From Paracoccaceae bacterium (GTDB taxonomy: Bacteria > Pseudomonadota > Alphaproteobacteria > Rhodobacterales > Rhodobacteraceae): a stretch of DNA of 64,000 bases. Position 1 is the stretch's first letter. Each line of letters opens with the position of its first letter. Below are positions 31,594 through 41,407 of the stretch, piece by piece. Below the pieces are notes generated by a model. It was not told where the DNA came from. It saw nothing but the letters and a program-made list of their open reading frames with translations, and ran no database searches. The position numbers and the translations under genes are program-made. Where the stretch lies: assembly GCA_017510335.1 (NCBI GenBank), contig JAFWNM010000016.1:62001-126000 (forward strand), read 5' to 3'.

Positions 31594-31700
31594 TGCGGGC
31601 CTCGTATTGCGTTGCGTGGACGTGCGATGTTGGAAAACATATGGCGCTTGGGGGCCTGCACTGCAAGACGAAATCACCGGCCGCGGGCGCAAACACCGCC

Positions 31701-31749
31701 GCTTGCAGCGCAAGCAGCGCTGGGATATAGGCAAGCAAACACGCTTGCC
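31701..31749 (+). promoter_or_regulatory. Paired inverted repeats in the purC leader, possible alternative RNA folds
   Basis: GCTTGC-AGC-GCAAGC (31701-31715) is followed by GGCAAGC-AAACAC-GCTTGCC (31730-31749). All four arms share the core GCTTGC/GCAAGC, so arms of the first hairpin can also pair with arms of the second. The purC ATG is at 31780. This could be two operators for one protein or a pair of mutually exclusive RNA structures. Confidence 0.45.
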
Positions 31750-31779
31750 CTTACACATGTTCCATGATCGGAGAATACC

Positions 31780-32541
31780 ATGGCCCGCCGCACCAAAGTC
31801 TATGAAGGCAAAGCCAAGGTTTTGTATGAAGGGCCGGAGCCGGGCACGCTGGTGCAATACTTCAAGGATGATGCGACAGCGTTCAACGCCGAAAAACGTG
31901 ACGTGATCGAAGGCAAGGGTGTTTTGAACAACATGCTTTCTGAATTCTTCATGTCAGGGTTGAACCAGATTGGTGTTCCAACCCATTTTATCAAACGCAT
32001 CAACATGCGTGAACAGCTTATCCGCGCGGTGGAAATCATTCCGCTGGAAGTGGTGGTGCGCAATGTCGCAGCCGGGTCAATTTCCAAGCGTCTGGGTATT
32101 GAAGAAGGCACGCCATTGCCCCGCCCCATCATCGAATTCTATTTCAAGGATGATGCGCTGGGCGATCCGCTGGTGACCGAAGACCAGATTCTGGCGTTCA
32201 ACTGGGCCAGCCATCAGGACCTTGACGACATGGTTTCGCTTGCTGTTCGGGTTAATGACTTCATGTCGGGTATCATGCTGGCGGTGGGAATCAAGCTGGT
32301 GGATTTCAAGATCGAAATTGGCCGCCAGTTCGACGGTGAAATGCAGCGCCTGATTGTTGCTGATGAAATCAGCCCTGACAGCTGCCGCCTGTGGGACATG
32401 AAAACCGGCCAGAAGCTGGACAAGGACGTGTTCCGCCGCGATCTGGGCAGCCTGACAGATGCATATTCCGAAGTAGCGCGGCGGCTGGGTGTCATGCCCA
32501 AATCGCCCACGCCCTTCAATAAACCCAAACTGATGAACTGA
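31780..32541 (+). CDS. purC: Phosphoribosylaminoimidazole-succinocarboxamide synthase (SAICAR synthetase)
   Basis: PurC joins aspartate to CAIR with ATP in purine synthesis. The 253-residue product starts with the nucleotide-binding [10 protein letters not shown], followed by [24 protein letters not shown] and the signature [10 protein letters not shown], then [13 protein letters not shown]. Length is normal for this compact class. A CGGAGA ribosome site precedes the ATG. It opens the group purC, purS, alcohol dehydrogenase, purQ. Confidence 0.97.
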   Translation: MARRTKVYEGKAKVLYEGPEPGTLVQYFKDDATAFNAEKRDVIEGKGVLNNMLSEFFMSGLNQIGVPTHFIKRINMREQLIRAVEIIPLEVVVRNVAAGSISKRLGIEEGTPLPRPIIEFYFKDDALGDPLVTEDQILAFNWASHQDLDDMVSLAVRVNDFMSGIMLAVGIKLVDFKIEIGRQFDGEMQRLIVADEISPDSCRLWDMKTGQKLDKDVFRRDLGSLTDAYSEVARRLGVMPKSPTPFNKPKLMN

Positions 32542-32556
32542 AAGGCCCGGACGCCC

Positions 32557-32796
32557 ATGAAACTGCGTGTATTCGTAACCTTGAAAACCGGCGTTCTGGA
32601 CCCGCAGGGCGAAGCTGTGCGCCACGCGCTGGGCGCGTTGGGATTTGAGGGCGTCAATGGCGTGCGCCAGGGCAAGATGATTGAACTGGATCTGGCTGAA
32701 ACCGACCCCGAGAAGGCCCGCGAGCAGGCGCATGCGATGTGCGAAAAGCTGTTGGCCAACACAGTGATCGAAAGCTACCATGTCGAGCACGCCTAA
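32557..32796 (+). CDS. purS: FGAM synthase small subunit PurS
   Basis: PurS is the 79-residue bridging subunit of the three-part formylglycinamidine ribonucleotide synthase (PurL/PurQ/PurS). It begins MKLRVFVTLKTGVLDPQGEAV and has GFEGVNGVRQGKMIELDL and the C-terminal LLANTVIESY, all family features. It lies 15 bp after purC; purQ is 1.2 kb on, beyond an inserted dehydrogenase. purL is not in the window. Confidence 0.96.
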   Translation: MKLRVFVTLKTGVLDPQGEAVRHALGALGFEGVNGVRQGKMIELDLAETDPEKAREQAHAMCEKLLANTVIESYHVEHA

Positions 32797-32858
32797 GGGT
32801 TATTGACGCACCCCTTCTTTGTGGGCAGCATTGCTGCTGAACATTCGACGGGGTTAAC

Positions 32859-33896
32859 ATGCGCGCAGCGGTTTTACGGGAATATCGCAAGGATTTAAGT
32901 ATCGAAACCGTCGCGGACCCCGTGTGCGAAGATGACGGGGTTGTGCTGCAAACGCTGGCTTGCGGGATTTGCCGGTCCGACTGGCATGGTTGGGTGGGCG
33001 AACACCCGCGCGTCAAACCCGGCCAGATACCCGGCCACGAATATTGCGGGCAGGTGGTGGCGGCTGGCCCGCGCAGTGGCTGGGCCATTGGCGACAAGGT
33101 GATCGCGCCTTTTATCCTTGCCTGCGGGACATGCCCCGCCTGCCGTTCGGGCGTGTCCAACACCTGCCCTGACCAACGATTGCCGGGGTTTACCGAACCG
33201 GGTGCTTTTGCCCAATATGTCGGTGTGCCCCATGCCCATAACCTTGCGCGCCTGCCAGATGATATGTCGCCGGTGCTGGCCGCAGGGCTGGGGTGTCGTG
33301 TGACAACGGCCTTTCATGCGCTGACCGACCGCGCCGCCCTGCGCCCCGGCGAATGGCTGGCCGTGCACGGCACAGGCGGCATCGGGCTGGCCACGCTGAT
33401 ACTGGGGCGCGCGCTGGGTGCGCGTGTGGTGGTGGTTGATATTGTGCCCGAGAAACTGGACCATGCCCGCGCATTGGGCGCCGACGCGGCCCTTGACGCG
33501 CGCAACGGTGATGTGGCGCAGGCCATTCGTGACATTACCGGCGGCGGCGCGCATGTCTCGGTCGAGGCGCTGGGCATTGCCCAGACCACCAACGCATCGC
33601 TGCAATGTCTGCGGCCCTTGGGGCGGCATGTTCAGGTGGGCATGCCTGTGGGGCATACGGCGCGCATGGAAATCGACATGAGTGCGGTCTATCAGAAGAA
33701 CCTTGCAGTATTTGGCACACGGGGCATGCCTGCACATAAATACCCGTCGCTTCTGGGCATGATAGATGCGGGATTGGTGGATTTCATGCCCATGATCGCG
33801 CGTCAGGTGGCGCTGTCGCAGGCAGGCGCGGAACTGGCCCTGTTTGATGGCCCCATGGCCCCCGGTGTCGCCGTGATTTCCGATTTTGCGGCCTGA
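32859..33896 (+). CDS. Zinc-dependent medium-chain alcohol dehydrogenase
   Basis: The 345-residue product has the catalytic zinc ligands [11 protein letters not shown] and GHEYCG, the structural zinc cysteines [15 protein letters not shown], and the Rossmann segment [24 protein letters not shown], pointing to NAD(H) or NADP(H) use. Substrate is not evident; the sequence resembles threonine/glycerol-type dehydrogenases in the MDR superfamily. It sits between purS and purQ, 62 bp after the former and 80 bp before the latter, with no obvious purine role, so it may be an inserted gene that shares the transcript. Confidence 0.9.
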   Translation: MRAAVLREYRKDLSIETVADPVCEDDGVVLQTLACGICRSDWHGWVGEHPRVKPGQIPGHEYCGQVVAAGPRSGWAIGDKVIAPFILACGTCPACRSGVSNTCPDQRLPGFTEPGAFAQYVGVPHAHNLARLPDDMSPVLAAGLGCRVTTAFHALTDRAALRPGEWLAVHGTGGIGLATLILGRALGARVVVVDIVPEKLDHARALGADAALDARNGDVAQAIRDITGGGAHVSVEALGIAQTTNASLQCLRPLGRHVQVGMPVGHTARMEIDMSAVYQKNLAVFGTRGMPAHKYPSLLGMIDAGLVDFMPMIARQVALSQAGAELALFDGPMAPGVAVISDFAA

Positions 33897-33976
33897 ACGG
33901 TCCGCTTTCCCTTTGCGCAGGGCGCGTATTCGCGCTAAAGCGCGCACAAACCCCGATATGGACGGAGCCGCGCGCA

Positions 33977-34645
33977 ATGAAAGCTGCTGTCATCACTTTC
34001 CCCGGATCGAATTGCGACCGCGACCTGGCCGTGGCCTTTGAAGGGGTCGGCGCGCAGGTCACGCGCGTTTGGCACAAGGACACTGAACTGCCCGCAGGAA
34101 CCGATATTGTGGGCATTCCCGGTGGTTTCAGCTTTGGTGATTATCTGCGCTGCGGGGCGATTGCCGCGCGTTCGCCCATTGCGCGCGCAATTACCGAATT
34201 TGCCGCGCGCGGCGGGCATGTCATCGGTATTTGCAACGGGTTTCAGGTGCTTGTGGAAATGGGGCTGTTGCCGGGCGCGCTGCTGCGCAACACCAACCTG
34301 AAGTATATCTGCAAACCTGTCGCGCTGCGGGTGGTGGCTGAAAATTCCGCGTTTACCGCCGGATACACGACTGGCGCGCAGATAACGGTTCCGATTGCGC
34401 ATCATGACGGGAACTATACCGCTGATGCGCAAACCATTGCGCGGCTGCAAGGCGACGGGCGGGTGGCGTTCACCTATGTGGACAATCCCAACGGGTCGGT
34501 GGCGGATATTGCAGGCGTTCTGTCTGAAAACCGCCGCGTGTTGGGGATGATGCCCCATCCCGAACGCGCGTTCAGCACGGTGCATGGCGGGACAGATGGC
34601 CGCGCCATGTTCGACGGACTGATAAGCGCTTTCGCGCCAGCCTGA
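33977..34645 (+). CDS. purQ: FGAM synthase glutaminase subunit PurQ
   Basis: PurQ releases ammonia from glutamine for the PurL synthase. The 222-residue class I amidotransferase begins [16 protein letters not shown], has [15 protein letters not shown], the nucleophilic Cys in [13 protein letters not shown], and the catalytic His/Glu in MMPHPERAF. Length is typical. With PurS upstream it implies the three-subunit form of the enzyme. Confidence 0.97.
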   Translation: MKAAVITFPGSNCDRDLAVAFEGVGAQVTRVWHKDTELPAGTDIVGIPGGFSFGDYLRCGAIAARSPIARAITEFAARGGHVIGICNGFQVLVEMGLLPGALLRNTNLKYICKPVALRVVAENSAFTAGYTTGAQITVPIAHHDGNYTADAQTIARLQGDGRVAFTYVDNPNGSVADIAGVLSENRRVLGMMPHPERAFSTVHGGTDGRAMFDGLISAFAPA

Positions 34646-34703
34646 ATGAAGAAGACCGGCGCCAAGCTTGAGCGCGCGCGGCATTCGGCATATTCTGCCG
34701 GGC

Positions 34704-36470
34704 ATGGCCATGCCACCTGACCTTGACAATAGACGCACCAGCATTCTGGGCATCCCGCTATGGGGGCGGGTGGTCATCCTGTTCCTGATCGTGGTCGGTA
34801 TCGGGCTGATATGGTTCATGAATTCGTGGCTGTCCGAACGGTTCACGGATTCCACCCGAAACCGTGCTGAATTGCGGCTTGTGCTGTATTCCGGCAATAT
34901 TCAGTCGGAGTTGCAGCGAAATTCAGTTGTGCCGCTGTTGCTGGCGCGCGACCCTGAACTGATTGTCGCCTTGCGCGAAGGCAATTTTGCAACCACATCG
35001 CAGCGTCTGATCGATTTGCAGGGCGAAATCGGTGCGGCCTCGATCGAGCTTCTGGACAATAACGGGCGTGTGGTCGGCGCAACGGATCGTGTTCATCTGG
35101 GCAAGAATCGCAGCGCCGATCAGGCTTTCGTCGATTCGCGGCGCACGTCTGATACTGTGTTCATGGTCAAGGAACTGGACAGCGGGGGCTTCGGGTTTTC
35201 CTTTGCGCGCAGCATCAGGGTTGCCACGGATGTGCTGGGTGTTGTTGTCGTTGACGCCGACCTGTCGAAATTTGAACGCAGCTGGGCAGGGTTTGCCGAT
35301 GCCGTCGCGCTGCTGGATTCGGGCGGGCGTATCATTCTGGCCACTGAACCGCGCTGGCGGGGCCGGTCACTGGAGGACGCACTGGCGCTACGGGACGCAC
35401 CTTCAGCGATTGCCCGCGCCTTGCGGGCCACAGCGGATTGGGCGCAAACCCCGCCTGACACATTCGTGCGGGGCGAGGCCGTGTTGCGTTCCGAAGTGCG
35501 CGTGCCGTTTCGTGGCTGGCGCTTGGTCAGCTTCACACGTTACGATTCAGTGCGTGAACGGGTGAACGCGGCACTGGCGCTGGTGTTGACGGGCTTTGCC
35601 TTGCTGCTGGCGTTGACCTTCTATCTGGTCAGCCGCAGTGCGTGGTCCCAATCCGCGCTGTTCCAGCGCGAATCGCAGGATTTGCGCGCCTTGAACGCCC
35701 GTTTGCAGCGCGAAATCGCAACCCGACTGCGCGTGCAAAAGGACCTGGCCGTGGCCGAACAGACGCTTGCGCAATCAGCCAAGCTGGCCACACTGGGGGA
35801 AATGTCGGCTTCGGTCAGCCATGAGTTGAACCAGCCGCTGGCGGCGATGAAAACCTATCTTGCGGGTGCGCGCCTGTTGCTCAAGCGCAAGCGGACGGAA
35901 GAAGCGCTGGCGTCGTTCCAGCGCATTGACGGGTTGATAGACCGTATGGGCGCGATTGCCCGCACGCTGAAATCCTTTGCCCGCAAGGGCGGAGAGGCGT
36001 TTGCCCCCATTGATTTGCGCACCTGCCTTGGTGATGCCCTGACCATGATGGAACCCATGCTGCGCGATTGCCGCGTGTTGGTTGTGCGCACCGTGCCCCC
36101 CGAACCCGTGATGATCATGGGCGATTCGGTGCGCGTGGAACAGGTGATCCTGAACCTGGTGCGCAATGCGGTCGATGCCACGCGCGGCGTGAACGCGCCG
36201 CAGATCGACATCATCATAAGTCAGGGGGAAGCCGCGAATTTGACCGTTCGTGATAACGGCCACGGCATTGCTGATATCGACAGTTTGTTCGAGCCGTTTT
36301 ACACCACCAAAGTGGCGGGGCAGGGCGTTGGCCTTGGTCTGGCGATCTCGTCAGGAATTGTGAGTGACCATGGCGGCCGGTTGACGGCCATGAATGCCCC
36401 CGAAGGTGGCGCCGTGTTCGAGGTAGAGTTGCCAAGATACCATAGCGTGCAAAAGGATGCCGCTGAATAA
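34704..36470 (+). CDS. DctB-like membrane sensor histidine kinase
   Basis: The 588-residue protein has a membrane helix at about 20-40, a periplasmic double-PAS type sensor (about 45-290, like the C4-dicarboxylate sensor DctB), a second helix (about 300-325), a coiled coil, a dimerisation domain with phospho-acceptor His373 in SVSHELNQPLAAM, and a HATPase domain with NLVRNAVDA, RDNGHGI and GVGLGLAIS. This matches DctB in plan. Starts at 34704 and 34710 are both possible; an upstream TTG is less likely. The cognate regulator follows 105 bp downstream. Sensing of dicarboxylates is inferred from the family; no dct transporter is in the window. Confidence 0.88.
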   Translation: MAMPPDLDNRRTSILGIPLWGRVVILFLIVVGIGLIWFMNSWLSERFTDSTRNRAELRLVLYSGNIQSELQRNSVVPLLLARDPELIVALREGNFATTSQRLIDLQGEIGAASIELLDNNGRVVGATDRVHLGKNRSADQAFVDSRRTSDTVFMVKELDSGGFGFSFARSIRVATDVLGVVVVDADLSKFERSWAGFADAVALLDSGGRIILATEPRWRGRSLEDALALRDAPSAIARALRATADWAQTPPDTFVRGEAVLRSEVRVPFRGWRLVSFTRYDSVRERVNAALALVLTGFALLLALTFYLVSRSAWSQSALFQRESQDLRALNARLQREIATRLRVQKDLAVAEQTLAQSAKLATLGEMSASVSHELNQPLAAMKTYLAGARLLLKRKRTEEALASFQRIDGLIDRMGAIARTLKSFARKGGEAFAPIDLRTCLGDALTMMEPMLRDCRVLVVRTVPPEPVMIMGDSVRVEQVILNLVRNAVDATRGVNAPQIDIIISQGEAANLTVRDNGHGIADIDSLFEPFYTTKVAGQGVGLGLAISSGIVSDHGGRLTAMNAPEGGAVFEVELPRYHSVQKDAAE

Positions 36471-36575
36471 CGAGTTTGCGTTGAAACAATCGCCGGGCCA
36501 GCGCTGGCAGCATGCTGTCACTGCCGGTGTCAGGACTTCAGAACAAAGGGCGCAGGCCCGAGAGGAAACAAGAAC

Positions 36576-37913
36576 ATGACCCGCCACATGCGTGTTGCTA
36601 TCGTAGATGACGAACAGGATATGCGCCAGTCCATCAGCCAATGGATGGCCCTTTCGGGGTTTGAAACCGAAACCTATTGCGATGGTCAGGAAGCGTTTGC
36701 CGCGATCGGCGCAGATTTCCCCGGCGTTGTGATCACCGATATCCGCATGCCTGGCATGGATGGCATGACATTGCTGAAAAAACTGGTCGCGCAGGACAGC
36801 ACCATCCCGGTCATCATGATTACCGGCCATGGCGATGTGCCCATCGCAGTAGAAGCCATGCGGTTGGGTGCGTTCGATTTTCTGGAAAAACCCTTCGACC
36901 CCGAAAAGATGATGGCCTTGGCCGAAAAGGCCGTCAAGGCGCGCACTATGGCACTGGAAAGCCGTGCCTTGCGGCATGAATTGTCGGACGGGACAACCAT
37001 TATGCGCCGGTTGGTGGGCGCATCTGACGTGATGCAGCGGTTGCGCGAAGACATCCTTGATGTGGGGCAGGCCGATGGGCATGTCCTGATCGACGGGGAA
37101 ACCGGCACCGGCAAGACGTTGGTGGCGCATGCGCTGCACGCTGTTGGCGCGCGCGCGGGGCGCAAACTGGTGTCGGTCAGTTGTGCAGGCCACGCCGAGG
37201 CGGATCTTGTCGCGCGGTTGTTCGGCCCGCTGGATGATGGCGCAGGCAAACCCATTGTTGAAGAAGCGCGTGGCGGGACGCTGGTTCTGGAAGATATTGA
37301 GGCAATGTCGCCTGACACACAGGCGCGGCTGGTCGGGTTTCTGAATGATCAGGGCACGCCGCCCGACACCCGCATCGTGGCTGTGTGCAACAGCCACACT
37401 GCCGGTCAGACAATCGAGGATGGCTTGCGCCCGGATCTGTATTTCCGACTGGCCGCGCACAAGCTGCTGTTGCCCCCCCTGCGCATGAGAGGAGAGGACA
37501 TTCTGGCCCTGTTCGAAACCTATCTTGCGCAATTTTCAGATGAATACGGCTGCGCCGCACCTGCGGTCAGCATGCCGGAAGCCGCGCAACTGCTGCAAGC
37601 CCCATGGCCCGGGAATGTGCGCCAGCTGGTCAATATTGCCGAACGTGCCGTATTGCAAAGCAGGCGCGAAGATGGTGCGCTGATGTCGCTGATCATGGCA
37701 GATAACGAAGCCTCCAGCGAAGTCATGACAACCGAAGGCAAGCCCCTGAAGGAACATGTCGAAGCGTTCGAGCGCATGCTGATTGACAACACCATGCGCC
37801 GCCATAAGGGGTCAATTACAGCGGTGATGGAAGAATTACGCCTGCCGCGCCGGACGCTGAATGAAAAGATGGCAAAATACGGGTTGGTGCGGTCTGAATA
37901 TGTGCAGGGCTAA
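36576..37913 (+). CDS. DctD-like NtrC-family response regulator lacking the GAFTGA loop
   Basis: The 445-residue product has a receiver domain (Asp11, Asp12, phospho-Asp55 in VITDIRMPG, Lys in LEKPF), an AAA+ domain with Walker A GETGTGKT (174-181) and the sensor/arginine-finger region LRPDLYFRL, and a Fis-type DNA-binding end (about 400-440). The GAFTGA loop that contacts sigma-54 should lie near 215-230, but the sequence there is LFGPLDDGAGKP. The Walker B is also changed, to LVLEDI instead of the usual LDEI. It therefore probably does not activate sigma-54 RNA polymerase in the normal way. Rhodobacter capsulatus NtrC is a known precedent. It is paired with the upstream DctB-like kinase. 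Confidence 0.9.
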   Translation: MTRHMRVAIVDDEQDMRQSISQWMALSGFETETYCDGQEAFAAIGADFPGVVITDIRMPGMDGMTLLKKLVAQDSTIPVIMITGHGDVPIAVEAMRLGAFDFLEKPFDPEKMMALAEKAVKARTMALESRALRHELSDGTTIMRRLVGASDVMQRLREDILDVGQADGHVLIDGETGTGKTLVAHALHAVGARAGRKLVSVSCAGHAEADLVARLFGPLDDGAGKPIVEEARGGTLVLEDIEAMSPDTQARLVGFLNDQGTPPDTRIVAVCNSHTAGQTIEDGLRPDLYFRLAAHKLLLPPLRMRGEDILALFETYLAQFSDEYGCAAPAVSMPEAAQLLQAPWPGNVRQLVNIAERAVLQSRREDGALMSLIMADNEASSEVMTTEGKPLKEHVEAFERMLIDNTMRRHKGSITAVMEELRLPRRTLNEKMAKYGLVRSEYVQG

Positions 37914-38426
37914 GGATGGGGCCGACTGCGCCAATCTGGCCAGAACCCCCGATTCCAGAGTATTTTTTGCCCAACAAGGGCCGCTGATATGCGCAATGTA
38001 AAAAACGCCATTGTATTTTCGTCACGTTCGCCCTTATGTTGAACATGTAAGGATGCGCCGCAAACCGCGGTTGCCCGAACGAATTTCGCTGCGTTGGACG
38101 AATGGCGCGCCTTTTTGGCCCCCTCTTTGCCCTCCGCAGATGGATAGGCCGCAAGGCTTGAATTGCCGGTTCTGCATGACAGCAGGTCAGGCACACTTAA
38201 CACGCACTGCACTATTGCGGTGTTCAGGAAACATGATGACAGGCGTCGAGAACAAACCACCATGCCGCCGCGAAAGGGAAATTTCCTTGACCGCAGCGGC
38301 GGCGGTTGCCTCGCGCTTGCCACCCCCTCAGACAAGTCACGCGCCAGATGGCGTGCTTGGTTCTGATGCTTCCACAGGAAGACAGGTCAGGCACAGCCCG
38401 CCAGGTGCTGCGTGCAATGGATTCAT
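37914..38426 (+). other. Long leader region upstream of rne
   Basis: No supported gene. The 513 bp precede rne on its strand and probably contain its promoter and a long 5' leader, fitting the known leader-mediated autoregulation of rne in enteric bacteria (here only an inference). Visible features are the palindrome GGAAATTTCC (about 38277-38286) and the 13-mer CAGGTCAGGCACA, found twice (about 38182 and 38383). An open frame from an ATG at 38233 with a CAGGAA site runs out of frame into rne; see rejected items. Confidence 0.5.
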
Positions 38427-41255
38427 ATGGCACAGAAAATGCTTATCGATGCCACCCACGCGGAAGAAACCCGCGTTGTGGTGGTGGACGGCAACAAGGT
38501 CGAGGAATTCGATTTTGAAACCGCAAGTCGGCGTCAGTTGGCAGGAAATATCTATCTTGCAAAAGTAACGCGCGTCGAACCTTCGCTTCAGGCGGCGTTT
38601 GTTGATTATGGTGGCAACCGGCACGGGTTTCTTGCGTTCAACGAAATTCACCCGGATTATTACCAGATCCCGGCCGAAGACCGCGCCGCCCTGCTTGCGG
38701 AAGAACGCGCCAGCGTGCGTGAACAAGAAGATGATGACCGCGCACCAAACCCCGAAAAGGCCGAAAAACCTGCGAAAAAACCGCGCCGTTCCTCGAACCG
38801 GCGTAAACCTGCGGCGAAAGCCGAAAGTGTCAGCAGTTCTGACACGGTGGAAACCCGTGATGTGTCTGGAATGGACATTCTGGATGCGGGCGATGACCGC
38901 GACGGTGACACGCTTATTGATGACGGTTTCGGCGTTGCCGCGCAAGACGGGGGTGTTGTATCCGACGCCGCTGAACCCCGTGATGACAGCCAGACGCCCC
39001 CGCTCCCATCGGGCGCTGATACCGCGACTGCAGAAGATGAACTGCCCGCAACCGATGACCCCGTAAGCCCCGAACCGGCTGACGACATGACAGATGACCC
39101 GTATCGCGCGGCGGATCATGCAGCCGAAAACGATGACCGGATCGAAGCGGTTTCCGAAGGGGGCGACCCAGCAGAAGAAGTGCAGGTGCGCCGCAAGCCA
39201 CGGGCGCGCCGCTACAAGATTCAGGAAGTCATTCGTGTGCGCCAGATTATGCTGGTGCAGGTCGTCAAGGAAGAACGCGGCAACAAGGGCGCTGCACTGA
39301 CGACATATCTATCGCTGGCAGGGCGCTATTGCGTCTTGATGCCCAACACCGCGCGCGGTGGTGGTATCAGTCGCAAAATCACCAATGCGGCTGATCGGCA
39401 GAAGCTGAAGGCCATTGCCAATGAAATTGAAATGCCCGAAGGCGCTGGCCTGATTATCCGGACCGCTGGCGCAAACCGCACCAAGGCCGAGATCAAGCGC
39501 GATTACGAATATCTGTTCCGCCTGTGGGAACAGATTCGCGAATTGACGCTGAAATCCATCGCGCCAACCCCGATCTATGAAGAAGGCAATCTGATCAAGC
39601 GCTCCATCCGCGATTTGTATAACCGCGAGATTGACGAAGTTCTGGTGGAAGGCGATGCAGGGTATCGCGTCGCCAAGGACTTCATGAAAATGATCATGCC
39701 GTCCCATGCCAAGAACGTGAAACCCTATAACGACACAATGCCGCTTTTCGCGCGGTATCAGGTCGAAAGCTATCTTGGCGGGATGTTCAACCCCACGGTG
39801 CAGCTGCCATCTGGCGGGTATATCGTTATTGGTGTGACCGAAGCGCTGGTGGCGATCGACATCAACTCTGGTCGGGCAACGCGCGAAGGGTCCATCGAAG
39901 ACACCGCGCTAAAAACCAATCTGGAAGCCGCCGCAGAAATTGCGCGCCAGCTCCGGTTGCGCGATCTTGCGGGTTTGATTGTCATTGACTTCATCGACAT
40001 GGAGGAACGCAAGAATAACGCCGCCGTCGAGAAGATGCTGAAAGACAAGCTGAAATCCGACCGCGCGCGCATTCAGGTGGGCCGCATTTCCGGTTTCGGG
40101 TTGTTGGAAATGTCGCGCCAGCGTTTGCGTCCCGGTATGCTGGAAGCGACCACCCAGCCTTGCCCGCATTGTCACGGCACGGGCCTTATCCGGTCCGATG
40201 ACAGCATGGGTCTGACGATCCTGCGCCAGATCGAAGAAGAAGGCACGCGCGGCAAATCGCGCGAGGTTCTGGTGCGCGCGCCTGCGGGGGCAGTGAACTT
40301 CCTGTTCAACTTCAAGCGCGAACATATCGCCCAGATTGAAGCGCGCTATGGCATGGCCGTTCGTCTGGAAGCTGATCCCATGATGGTCAGCCCGGATTTC
40401 AGCCTTGAAAAGTTCAAGACAGCAACGCGCGTATCCGTGCAACCAAGCGCCGCAGTTGTGTCACTGAATGCCAGCCATATGTCCGACCCCACCGAGGAGG
40501 AGGAGGAAGACGAACCCATCGTCGCAGAAGCTGTGACCCAGCCCGAAGACACCGAGGAGTCGGCAGACCAGCCCCGCAAGAAACGGCGTCGTCGCAGGCG
40601 CAAGCGTGGCGGCAAGGACAATGGTGCGGAAGGTTTCGACACGCAGGATGACGATCAGGCAGAGTCCGACGAGCCAGCAGTGACGGCGAAGGCCACACAG
40701 GATGATACGCCTGTAGAATCGGCTGATACGCCTTCGGATGCGGTGACAGAGGAAGTTGCCGTCAAACCCAAGCGCACGCGCAAACCCCGCGCGAAAAAGC
40801 TGCCCGAACCAGCCGTGGAAGCGCTTTCTACCGACGAAGCGCCCCAAGAGGCCGCCGCCCCGGAACAGGAAACGCCCAAGGAAAAGCCGGCCAGAAAGCC
40901 GCGCGCGCGGCGTAAACCTGCCGCAAAAGCTGCTGACCCGGCCCCTGAAACCGTTGCCGATGCGCCCGATGCTGCGGTTCCGGCCGCTGCGGACAGTCCA
41001 GAGCCTGTTGCCAGCGTGCAAGCGGTTGACGCGGTGGAACCCTTGGTGTTGGAACCCGCGCAGGCTGTTCAGGACGACGCGCCTGCACCACCTTCTGACG
41101 GTGCAGCGGCTGGCCAAGAAGCCGGCACCCCACCCGCAGCAGCCCAGGAGCACCAGCCCGAGGATGATCCTGTCGCAGTTGAAGAAGCGCCAAAGGCTGA
41201 ACCGCCTGCCAAGCCGGAACCCAAACGCCGGGGTTGGTGGTCGTTGAAAATCTGA
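38427..41255 (+). CDS. rne: Ribonuclease E
   Basis: RNase E is the main endonuclease of mRNA decay and rRNA processing. The 942-residue product starts MAQKMLIDATHAEETRVVVV. Its S1 domain is split by a long acidic/basic insertion (about 80-265), usual in alphaproteobacteria. The catalytic core has metal-binding VAIDINSG and LIVIDFIDM, and the Zn-link CPHCHGTG. The C-terminal third (about 680-930) is disordered, alternating Arg/Lys-rich blocks (KKRRRRRRKRGG) and Ala/Pro/Glu stretches, ending RRGWWSLKI, which may be a small binding motif. The GTG five codons before is not preferred. A strong terminator follows. Confidence 0.96.
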   Translation: MAQKMLIDATHAEETRVVVVDGNKVEEFDFETASRRQLAGNIYLAKVTRVEPSLQAAFVDYGGNRHGFLAFNEIHPDYYQIPAEDRAALLAEERASVREQEDDDRAPNPEKAEKPAKKPRRSSNRRKPAAKAESVSSSDTVETRDVSGMDILDAGDDRDGDTLIDDGFGVAAQDGGVVSDAAEPRDDSQTPPLPSGADTATAEDELPATDDPVSPEPADDMTDDPYRAADHAAENDDRIEAVSEGGDPAEEVQVRRKPRARRYKIQEVIRVRQIMLVQVVKEERGNKGAALTTYLSLAGRYCVLMPNTARGGGISRKITNAADRQKLKAIANEIEMPEGAGLIIRTAGANRTKAEIKRDYEYLFRLWEQIRELTLKSIAPTPIYEEGNLIKRSIRDLYNREIDEVLVEGDAGYRVAKDFMKMIMPSHAKNVKPYNDTMPLFARYQVESYLGGMFNPTVQLPSGGYIVIGVTEALVAIDINSGRATREGSIEDTALKTNLEAAAEIARQLRLRDLAGLIVIDFIDMEERKNNAAVEKMLKDKLKSDRARIQVGRISGFGLLEMSRQRLRPGMLEATTQPCPHCHGTGLIRSDDSMGLTILRQIEEEGTRGKSREVLVRAPAGAVNFLFNFKREHIAQIEARYGMAVRLEADPMMVSPDFSLEKFKTATRVSVQPSAAVVSLNASHMSDPTEEEEEDEPIVAEAVTQPEDTEESADQPRKKRRRRRRKRGGKDNGAEGFDTQDDDQAESDEPAVTAKATQDDTPVESADTPSDAVTEEVAVKPKRTRKPRAKKLPEPAVEALSTDEAPQEAAAPEQETPKEKPARKPRARRKPAAKAADPAPETVADAPDAAVPAAADSPEPVASVQAVDAVEPLVLEPAQAVQDDAPAPPSDGAAAGQEAGTPPAAAQEHQPEDDPVAVEEAPKAEPPAKPEPKRRGWWSLKI

Positions 41256-41257
41256 AT

Positions 41258-41287
41258 AAAAAGGGCACCCTCTGGGGTGCCCTTTTT
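41258..41287 (+). terminator. Rho-independent terminator of rne
   Basis: AAAAAGGGCACCC (41258-41270) and GGGTGCCCTTTTT (41275-41287) form a perfect stem with a TCTG loop and a following T-run, 2 bp after the rne stop. Confidence 0.95.
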
Positions 41288-41407
41288 TTATTGGAAGGTT
41301 GCGCCATGTTGCCGCATGCCACATGAATGTGACGTGCTGTTCAGTGGTATATGGTGTAGCTGCAGTTACCTGTTTGTCGAGAATGTAACCAAGGGACAAG
41401 GCGCCAC

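Noticed and set aside
38233-38568. Upstream open frame with a CAGGAA site overlapping the rne start in another frame
   Set aside because: The product is low-complexity, extends into rne out of frame and matches nothing known; translation would have to interfere with a core gene. Kept only as a remote regulatory possibility.
38670-39225. Long charged insertion in the S1 domain of RNase E as a novelty
   Set aside because: Such insertions are usual in alphaproteobacterial RNase E, so it is noted in the gene entry only.
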